A stretch of DNA of 64,000 bases from Dyella choica (lineage in GTDB: Bacteria; Pseudomonadota; Gammaproteobacteria; Xanthomonadales; Rhodanobacteraceae), in the NCBI RefSeq assembly GCF_003977665.1, contig NZ_RYYV01000017.1, positions 1 through 64,000 on the forward strand. Direction: 5' to 3'. The translations under genes were made by a program, and so were the position numbers. The number at the start of each line of letters is the position of its first letter. Positions within the stretch are counted from its first letter, which is position 1. Of the stretch, positions 58,219 to 64,000 are shown one piece after another. The notes under the pieces were generated by a model, which had not been told where the DNA came from, made no database searches, and saw nothing but the letters and a program-made list of their open reading frames with translations.

Positions 58219-60303
58219 ATGAAGCGATTTCTGGGTATGGCATTGACCGGTCTGCTTGCGATGGGGGCGGGCACCGCCGTGGCAGACGAAGGCATGTGGA
58301 CACTGGACCACCTGCCAGCCAAGCAAATGCAGCAGCGCTACGGCTTTACGCCGAGCCAGCGGTGGATAGATCTGGTGCAGCATGCGGCATTGCGGCTCGC
58401 CGAAGGGTGCACCGGCTCGTTCGTGTCGGCCAACGGTCTGGTGATGACCAATCACCACTGTGCCAACACTTGCTTGTCGCAACTCTCCAAGGGCCGCGAG
58501 GACTACATGTCCAACGGCTACATCGCGCTCAAGCAGGAAGACGAGCCGAAATGCCCGGACGTCGAACTCAACCAGCTCGAGTCCATCATCGACGTCACCA
58601 CGCAAGTGAATGCGGCTACGGCCGGCAAGACCGGCGCCGAGCGCGTAAAAGCCGAGCGTGCAATCGACAGTAGACTGGAGCAATCCTGCGTCGACGGCGA
58701 TGCCAAGACTTGGCGCTGCGACGTGATCACACTTTACAACGGCGGCCGCTATGCGCTGTACAAGTACCGCCGTTACCAGGATGTGCGTCTGGTGTTCGCC
58801 CCCGAGCAGAGCATCGCCTTCTTTGGCGGCGATCCGGACAACTTCAACTTTCCGCGCTACGACCTGGACGTGACGTTCTTCCGGGCTTACGTCGACAACA
58901 AGCCGGCCAGCACCCCGCAGTTCTTCAAGTTTTCGCCGCAAGGCCCCAAGGCGGGCGACATGACCTTCGTGATCGGCAATCCGGGCCAGACCCAACGCGG
59001 CATTCCGTGGGTCCAACTGGCGGCGATGCGCGACGCGCGGCTGGTACCGTTCTTCGGTTTCCTGTCCGAGCTGCGCGGCGTGCTGTGGCAATACGGCCGT
59101 GCCGGCGCGGAGCAGGGAAAGGAAGCGCAGGAAGCGCGCTTCTACATCGAAAACAGCATCAAGGTGTTCAATGGCTGGCTGCAAACCTTGGCCGATGAGA
59201 ACTTCATCGAGCATAAGAAGAAGCAGGATGCGACCTTGCGCGAATGGATGGCGGCCACACCGGATCGACGTGCCAAATACGGCGACCCCTGGGCTGAGCT
59301 GGAACGCGCCCAGCAGAGCAGCAAGGACTTGAGGGCGCGCTACGACATGCTGGAAGCGGGTGCGGGCTTCAACAGCCGGGCAGGTGAACTGTTCGAATAT
59401 GCGCGCACCTTGGTACGCGCCGCGGCTGAACGCGGCAAGCCCGATGGTGAGCGCCTGCCGCAGTTCCGTGAAGCCAATCTGCCGGCGGTGGAACACACGC
59501 TGGAATCGAATGCGCCGGTCTATCCGCACTACGAGCAGACCTTGCTGTCCTGGTCGCTGGAAAAGCTGCGTCAGGTACTAGGGGCGGACGATTCCACCGT
59601 GCATGAGGTGCTCGGCAAGCAATCGCCCGATCAGCTCTCACAACAATTGGTGAGTGGCACCCAACTGGCAGATCCCGCGGTACGCAAGCACCTGTGGGAT
59701 GGTGGCGAAAAGGCGGTCGAAGCGTCCAACGATTCGATGATCAAACTCGTGCGGCAGATCGATCCGGAAGCGCGCCAGGTGCGCAAGGCGTACGAGGATG
59801 AAGTCACCGCACCCACCGACAAGGCCGATGAAACCATCGCCAAGGCACGCTTCGACCGCGAAGGCATGTCCAGCTATCCGGATGCCACCTTCACGTTGCG
59901 CCTGTCCTACGGCAAAGTGGTGGGTTGGAATGAAAACGGTGCGCCGGTACCGCCTTTCACCTATATCGGCGGCTTGTACAAGCGCGCTACCGGCGCCGAT
60001 CCGTTCCAGTTGCCCGACAGCTGGGTCAAGGCCGAGGGCAAGCTGAATGCGAACACACCGATGAATTTCGTCACCGACAACGACATCATCGGCGGCAACT
60101 CCGGCAGCGCCGTGATCGATCGCGAAGGACATGCCGTAGGCCTGGTCTTCGACGGCAACATCCATTCGCTCGGCGGCGATTTCGTCTACGACGGCAGCAA
60201 CAATCGCACCGTGGCGGTGGATACCGCCGTGCTGGTGGAATCAGTGCGCAAGGTCTACAACTTGCCGCGTCTTGCGGATGAGTTGACGCAAGGTCACCTG
60301 TAA
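58219..60303 (+). CDS. S46-family dipeptidyl-peptidase (DPP7-like)
   Basis: A 694-residue periplasmic serine exopeptidase that removes dipeptides from peptide N termini. The signal peptide ends AVADEG. The chymotrypsin-fold triad is seen as His80 in MTNHHC, Asp in the GGDPDNFNFPRYD region, and Ser in IGGNSGSAV. Helical regulatory domain in the middle. The stretch after the Ser reads LVFDGN; in S46 enzymes a Gly here marks DPP7-type preference for hydrophobic P1 residues, while DPP11 has Arg. The ATG follows a GGGGAA site; the open frame extends upstream to 58069. Confidence 0.94.
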   Translation: MKRFLGMALTGLLAMGAGTAVADEGMWTLDHLPAKQMQQRYGFTPSQRWIDLVQHAALRLAEGCTGSFVSANGLVMTNHHCANTCLSQLSKGREDYMSNGYIALKQEDEPKCPDVELNQLESIIDVTTQVNAATAGKTGAERVKAERAIDSRLEQSCVDGDAKTWRCDVITLYNGGRYALYKYRRYQDVRLVFAPEQSIAFFGGDPDNFNFPRYDLDVTFFRAYVDNKPASTPQFFKFSPQGPKAGDMTFVIGNPGQTQRGIPWVQLAAMRDARLVPFFGFLSELRGVLWQYGRAGAEQGKEAQEARFYIENSIKVFNGWLQTLADENFIEHKKKQDATLREWMAATPDRRAKYGDPWAELERAQQSSKDLRARYDMLEAGAGFNSRAGELFEYARTLVRAAAERGKPDGERLPQFREANLPAVEHTLESNAPVYPHYEQTLLSWSLEKLRQVLGADDSTVHEVLGKQSPDQLSQQLVSGTQLADPAVRKHLWDGGEKAVEASNDSMIKLVRQIDPEARQVRKAYEDEVTAPTDKADETIAKARFDREGMSSYPDATFTLRLSYGKVVGWNENGAPVPPFTYIGGLYKRATGADPFQLPDSWVKAEGKLNANTPMNFVTDNDIIGGNSGSAVIDREGHAVGLVFDGNIHSLGGDFVYDGSNNRTVAVDTAVLVESVRKVYNLPRLADELTQGHL

Positions 60304-60316
60304 GCTGCTAGCGATG

Positions 60317-60443
60317 CACTAGGGGAGGGCTAGGTGGAGTGGAGCAACCTCGCGACAATGTCCGAGGTTCGTAGGCTGGGTTGCAAAACCCAGCATTGCG
60401 ATGCGTGCAACACACGCAAAGCTGGATTGTCATCCCAGCCTAC
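60317..60443. repeat. C-rich arm plus GTAGG REP doublet (family A)
   Basis: An AGGGGAGGG family C arm at 60320 is followed by a full family A doublet at 60371-60443: GTAGGCTGGGTTGCAAAACC and GCTGGATTGTCATCCCAGCC plus TAC. The two hairpins differ from each other (GGGTT/AACCC on the left, GGATT/ATCCC on the right), suggesting a chimera of two subtypes. Confidence 0.85.
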
Positions 60444-60526
60444 GAGTGGGCGGTTACGAAAAAAATCAGGCCACCGATGGAGGCTGTCCACGGGTGGCCT
60501 TGAATTATCTGAAATCAGGCAGCTGG

Positions 60527-60775
60527 TCAGGCTCGTTTTATCAGCCGGATCAGGAACAACAGCACGACTGCGCCAACAGTCGCGGTGATGATGGACATGA
60601 TCCATCCACCGCCGACATGGATGCCAAGTACGCCCGTCAGCCAGCCCCCTACGAATGCGCCGGCAATGCCGACGATGATATCGACCAGCAAACCGAAGCC
60701 GCTGCCTTTGACGAACTGACCGGCCAGCCAGCCGGCGATGGCGCCGATGATCAGCCACGCGAAAATGCCATGCAT
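60527..60775 (-). CDS. GlsB/YeaQ/YmgE-family small membrane protein
   Basis: An 82-residue inner-membrane protein of the transglycosylase-associated protein family, usually stress-induced. Three hydrophobic segments (FAWLIIGAIAGWLAGQFV; LLVDIIVGIAGAFVGGWL; IMSIITATVGAVVLLFLIRL) and Gly-rich packing motifs fit the family. The start is taken at MHGIFAW, with another Met two codons earlier. Confidence 0.92.
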   Translation of the reverse strand: MHGIFAWLIIGAIAGWLAGQFVKGSGFGLLVDIIVGIAGAFVGGWLTGVLGIHVGGGWIMSIITATVGAVVLLFLIRLIKRA

Positions 60776-60882
60776 GTACAAACCCCCAAATTGAACGATG
60801 TCATCGAGTCATGACGGATGGGAATGTATCAGTTCGCTTTGACAAAGGGATTCGGAAAATTCCTAGAACCCGTGGGTGGCCT

Positions 60883-60911
60883 GTAGCCTGGGATGACCAT
60901 CCCGGCATTGC
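60883..60911 (+). repeat. Single GTAG-type REP hairpin
   Basis: GTAGCCTGGGATGACCATCC followed by CGGC is a single left-type hairpin with no right partner. It lies immediately before the GH94-like relic and marks a likely deletion junction. Confidence 0.65.
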
Positions 60912-60927
60912 GTATGTTGCTTGTATG

Positions 60928-61263
60928 ACAGCCGGGTTTCGCAACATAGGCCTACACTGGCAAGCCTGGCCCACGATTAGCGCGGGCGCAGCGCCGCCGG
61001 AGCGCCGCCAGCGGGCGCTGGAATCGCTGCACGGCCTGCGGGGTGGAGGTGAAAGCCTGTACATGGACCCCGTGCTTCCGCCAGACTGGACGCAGTACCG
61101 CCTGAGCTACCGGCACCGCCAGACCGACTGCAAGGTCGTCGTGCATGCAGCGCAGGGCGGGGCAGAATCGCGCCGCATCCTGTTCAACGGCAAGCCGGTC
61201 GAGGGTGACCGCCTGCTACGGGTCGACGATGGCGGCGAGCACCACCTGGATGTTTATTCGTGA
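60928..61263 (+). pseudogene. Relic: C-terminal tail of a GH94/GT36-type enzyme
   Basis: The reading frame ending at 61263 encodes ALESLHGLRGGGESLYMDPV, then LPPDWTQYRLSYRHRQTDCK, and ends LLRVDDGGEHHLDVYS. This matches the final segment of cellobiose-phosphorylase / cyclic beta-glucan synthase-type (GH94) proteins (GLR..G..L..DP..P.DW, then DDG.EH.V.V). Only the last 75-85 residues of a normally 800- to 2800-residue protein remain, and the catalytic domain is absent. A REP hairpin lies at the break. The stop overlaps the GTG of the next gene (GTGA), so the original operon junction survives. Confidence 0.75.
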
Positions 61264-61940
61264 ATCAAGCCAACGCTTCGCATGTATTCTTGCTCGACGT
61301 CGACAACACCCTGCTCGACAACGATCGTTTCAGCGCCGACCTGGGCGCGCACCTCACGCGTGAGTTCGGACCGGCCGAATGCGATCGCTATTGGGCGATC
61401 TACGAACAGCTGCGGGCTTCGCTGGGCTATGTCGACTATTTCGGCGCACTCCAGCATTTTCGCCGGGAAAACGACACGCGTCCGGGCGTATTCACCTTGT
61501 CGTACTGGCTGCTCGACTATCCGTTCGAGCAAAGGCTGTACGCCGGCGCGTTGGAGGCCGTGGAGCAACTCGGCAAACTCGGACGCGCCGTGATCCTTTC
61601 CGATGGAGACATCGTGTTCCAGCCGCACAAGATCGAGCGCGCCGGTATCCATGGCGTGGTGCGCGGCGAAGTGCTGATCTTCGTGCACAAGGAATTGGCG
61701 CTGGATGCGATGCAGGCACGCTATCCCGCCTCCCACTACGTGATGGCGGACGACAAGCCCGAGCTGCTGGCGAAGATGAAGCGCCGGCTCGGCGACCGGC
61801 TGACCACGGTGTTCGTGCGCCAGGGCCATTACGCCTTGCAGGCGAACCTCGCCGAGCTGCAGCCCCAGCCCGACTACACCATCAACGCAATCAGCGAGCT
61901 GCCGGCCCTGGCGGCGGAGCTCGTGCGGGCCACGGCCTGA
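61260..61940 (+). CDS. HAD-superfamily hydrolase
   Basis: A 226-residue HAD phosphatase-like enzyme. Motif I is LLDVDNTLLDND (nucleophile Asp and acid/base Asp, residues about 13-15), motif II is VILSDGD, a Lys lies in the PHKIERAG region, and motif IV is VMADDKPEL. A helical cap lies between motifs I and II. The start is a GTG overlapping the stop of the GH94-like relic. Its former partner suggests a role with phosphorylated sugars, but this is inference; pgm follows at 62186. Confidence 0.88.
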   Translation: MNQANASHVFLLDVDNTLLDNDRFSADLGAHLTREFGPAECDRYWAIYEQLRASLGYVDYFGALQHFRRENDTRPGVFTLSYWLLDYPFEQRLYAGALEAVEQLGKLGRAVILSDGDIVFQPHKIERAGIHGVVRGEVLIFVHKELALDAMQARYPASHYVMADDKPELLAKMKRRLGDRLTTVFVRQGHYALQANLAELQPQPDYTINAISELPALAAELVRATA

Positions 61941-62028
61941 ACGAACGGCCACCGCCAACGCGGCGCAGACGGAGGATTGATGTGCCTTCGCCGATAATTT
62001 GCCGCAGCCTTGAGACGCCTCAGGGCCG

Positions 62029-62132
62029 TCATTCCCGTGTAAGCGGAGGCGCTTTTCAACAGCGAATGCTGGTCAATCCAGGTTTGCTTGTCCATCCGGA
62101 GCAAGATGGAATCCCGCTTACGCAGGAATGAC
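62029..62132. repeat. REP family B, inverted pair
   Basis: GCCGTCATTCCCGTGTAAGC on the left and GGAATCCCGCTTACGCAGGA plus ATGACGG on the right. The outer arms are inverted complements, about 60 bp apart. It fills the 245-bp gap between the HAD gene and pgm. Confidence 0.78.
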
Positions 62133-62185
62133 GGACTGGGCGGGCCATCGAATTCCAATCGTTTTCACCTGAGGAACCCCCACAC

Positions 62186-63835
62186 GTGAACCCCAACGCT
62201 GACGCACTCGCCGGAAGGCCCGCTCCTTCATCCATGCTGGTGGACGTGCCCAAGCTGCTGCAGGCCTATGCAGCACTGCGCCCGGACCCTTCCGAACCGA
62301 CCCAGCGCGTGAGCTTTGGCACCTCCGGCCATCGCGGCTCTTCGTTCGACTCGAGTTTCAACGAATGGCACGTGCTAGCCATCACCCAGGCGATTTGCGA
62401 TTACCGCCACCAGCAGCACATCACCGGCCCTTTGTTCATCGGTATCGATACGCACGCGCTGTCCCAGCCTGCGTTCGAAAGCGCACTTGAGGTGCTGGTC
62501 GCCAACGAGGTGGCGGTAGCCATTTCGGCCGGCGCTGAATACACGCCCACGCCCGCCGTGTCGCACGCCATCCTCACCTACAATCGCAATCGCCTCGAGG
62601 GATGGGCCGACGGCATTGTCGTCACCCCATCGCACAACCCGCCCGCCGATGGCGGTTTCAAGTACAACCCGCCCAATGGCGGTCCGGCCGAAACCGAAGT
62701 CACCAGCTGGATCCAGCAACGCGCCAATGGCTTGCTCGAAAGCCGGCTCGATGGCGTGAAGCGGATGAGCTACCCGCAAGCGCGGCGCTCCAGCCTGGTG
62801 CGGGAATACGATTTCCTCGGGCATTACGTCGATGACCTGAAAAACATCATCGACTTCGATGTGATCCGCGGCTCGGGCGTGCGCATGGCGGTCGATCCGC
62901 TCGGCGGTGCGGGCGTGCATTACTGGCAACCCATTGCGCAGCGTTACGGCATCGACCTGAGCATCGTAAGCGACTCGGTCGATGCCACGTTCCGCTTCAT
63001 GAGCGTGGATTGGGACGGCAAGATCCGCATGGATCCTTCCTCACCCTACGCGATGCAGCGGCTGATCGGCCTGAAGGATCGCTACGACGTGGCTTTCGCC
63101 TGTGATACCGATCACGACCGGCACGGCATTGTCTCGCGCAGTGCCGGCCTGATGCCATCGAATCATTACCTGTCGGTGATGGTGGATTATCTGTTCCGCC
63201 ATCGCCCGCAATGGACCGACCAGGCCAGCGTCGGCAAGACGGTGGTGAGCAGTTCGCTGATCGATCGGGTGGCCAGGCGTTTGGGGCGCAGGCTGTACGA
63301 AGTGCCAGTGGGTTTCAAATGGTTCGCCGAGGGCCTCTTCAAAGGCGTGCTGGGTTTCGGCTGCGAAGAAAGCGCGGGCGCTTCCATGCTGCGCCACGAC
63401 GGCAAGGTGTGGACCACCGACAAGGATGGCATCGTGCCGGCGCTGCTCGCCGCGGAAATGACTGCGAGCCTGGGTAAGGATCCTGGCGAACTGTACGCCG
63501 ATCTGACCAGTGCCTTGGGCAGGCCCTATTCCAGCCGCGTGGATGCAGCCGCGAGTGCTCAGCAGAAGGCCAGGCTCGCCAAGCTCTCGCCGCAGCAGTT
63601 GCAGAGCAAGGAACTGGCCGGCGAGAAAATCGTCGAAGTGCTCGATCGAGCACCTGGCAATAACGCGCCGATCGGCGGCATCAAGGTTGTGGCGGAAAAC
63701 GGCTGGTTCGCCGCGCGTCCCTCGGGCACCGAGGAAATCTACAAGATCTACGGCGAAAGCTTCCGCAGCGAGGAACACCTGCAGGCGATCCTGCAGGAGG
63801 CGCAGGGCATCGTGGATGCGGCGCTGGCCAGCTGA
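62186..63835 (+). CDS. pgm: Phosphoglucomutase (alpha-D-glucose specific)
   Basis: Interconverts glucose 1-phosphate and glucose 6-phosphate. The 549-residue protein has RVSFGTSGHRGSSFD near residue 42, the phosphoserine motif VVTPSHNPPADGG, the metal loop CDTDHDRHG, the sugar-binding GFGCEESAGAS and the phosphate-binding RPSGTEEIYKIYGE at the C terminus. It starts at GTG, 12 bases after GAGGAA. With galU it links central metabolism to UDP-glucose and surface sugars; it may also consume the product of the lost GH94-type phosphorylase upstream. Confidence 0.97.
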   Translation: MNPNADALAGRPAPSSMLVDVPKLLQAYAALRPDPSEPTQRVSFGTSGHRGSSFDSSFNEWHVLAITQAICDYRHQQHITGPLFIGIDTHALSQPAFESALEVLVANEVAVAISAGAEYTPTPAVSHAILTYNRNRLEGWADGIVVTPSHNPPADGGFKYNPPNGGPAETEVTSWIQQRANGLLESRLDGVKRMSYPQARRSSLVREYDFLGHYVDDLKNIIDFDVIRGSGVRMAVDPLGGAGVHYWQPIAQRYGIDLSIVSDSVDATFRFMSVDWDGKIRMDPSSPYAMQRLIGLKDRYDVAFACDTDHDRHGIVSRSAGLMPSNHYLSVMVDYLFRHRPQWTDQASVGKTVVSSSLIDRVARRLGRRLYEVPVGFKWFAEGLFKGVLGFGCEESAGASMLRHDGKVWTTDKDGIVPALLAAEMTASLGKDPGELYADLTSALGRPYSSRVDAAASAQQKARLAKLSPQQLQSKELAGEKIVEVLDRAPGNNAPIGGIKVVAENGWFAARPSGTEEIYKIYGESFRSEEHLQAILQEAQGIVDAALAS

Positions 63836-63982
63836 GAGGGGCTTTGCTGTCATGGGTCGCCAGCCAGGCCAGCGCCTGGGGCTGGACATCGTTGTCATTT
63901 CGTCGACACAATTGCATTGCTGCGGACGGGCCTGCGCTAGGCTCGCCTTCCTATGTTGCCCGGCAATGCGCGAGGGGATGCC

Positions 63983-64000
63983 ATGGCGAATGTCGAGTTG
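63983..64000 (+). CDS. Start of a gene truncated by the window edge
   Basis: ATG at 63983 follows a strong GAGGGG ribosome-binding site (63972-63977) and opens MANVEL before the window ends. The first residues resemble sugar ABC transporter ATPases of the MalK/UgpC type (MAxVxL), but six residues cannot establish this. Confidence 0.4.

Overview
This window is chromosomal DNA from a high-GC gammaproteobacterium, most likely the Xanthomonadales family Rhodanobacteraceae (Dyella, Rhodanobacter, Frateuria or relatives). That placement is inferred from gene content: a copLAB copper operon of Xanthomonas type, the cysteine-poor L36 ribosomal protein, an S46 dipeptidyl-peptidase, the carA-carB-greA and cmk-rpsA-ihfB-lapA-lapB orders, and many short palindromic repeats. 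No tRNA, rRNA, CRISPR array, insertion sequence or prophage was recognised.

Layout. 1-3.3 kb: a methyl-parathion-hydrolase-like metallohydrolase, a LysR regulator and a divergent alpha/beta hydrolase. 3.5-7.9 kb: dapB, then a TonB-dependent receptor coupled to a periplasmic glycerophosphodiesterase. 7.9-9.2 kb: a cation exchanger gene behind a yybP-ykoY (Mn2+) riboswitch with a promoter. 9.2-13.7 kb: a leftward cluster of a 2OG-Fe(II) oxygenase, an Lgt-like membrane protein, a Tes-type radical SAM enzyme, two paralogous small membrane proteins and a TPR membrane protein. This is the best candidate for an undescribed system. 13.9-18.8 kb: carA, carB and greA, followed by a relic of a second greA 3' end. 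19-24.6 kb: an SDR enzyme, rpmJ (type B), a LysR regulator, tandem DUF1272 genes, fadH and an acyl-CoA-binding protein.

24.6-33 kb: cmk, rpsA, ihfB, lapA, lapB, then envelope-sugar genes (polyprenyl-phosphate sugar transferase, CapD/WbpM-like dehydratase, galU). 33-34.75 kb: a visibly AT-richer islet with a second, unrelated glycerophosphodiesterase. 34.75-38.4 kb: DUF2182, DUF899, a winged-helix regulator and a beta-propeller protein. 38.7-47.3 kb: a bacterial alpha-2-macroglobulin with its usual partner pbpC. 47.4-50.1 kb: an amine-oxidase-like flavoprotein, csaA and a metallohydrolase. 50.2-53.8 kb: copL-copA-copB and a cytochrome c. 54.3-64 kb: a TSUP transporter, an HU-like protein, aquaporin Z, a DedA-rhodanese fusion, an S46 peptidase, a GlsB-like protein, a relic of a GH94-type enzyme, a HAD hydrolase and pgm.

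Three families of short palindromes fill most intergenic gaps. The commonest is a roughly 73-bp doublet of two hairpins bounded by GTAGG and CCTAC, with about twelve copies. Stem arms co-vary between copies, and in several cases the element itself supplies the stop codon of the adjacent gene.
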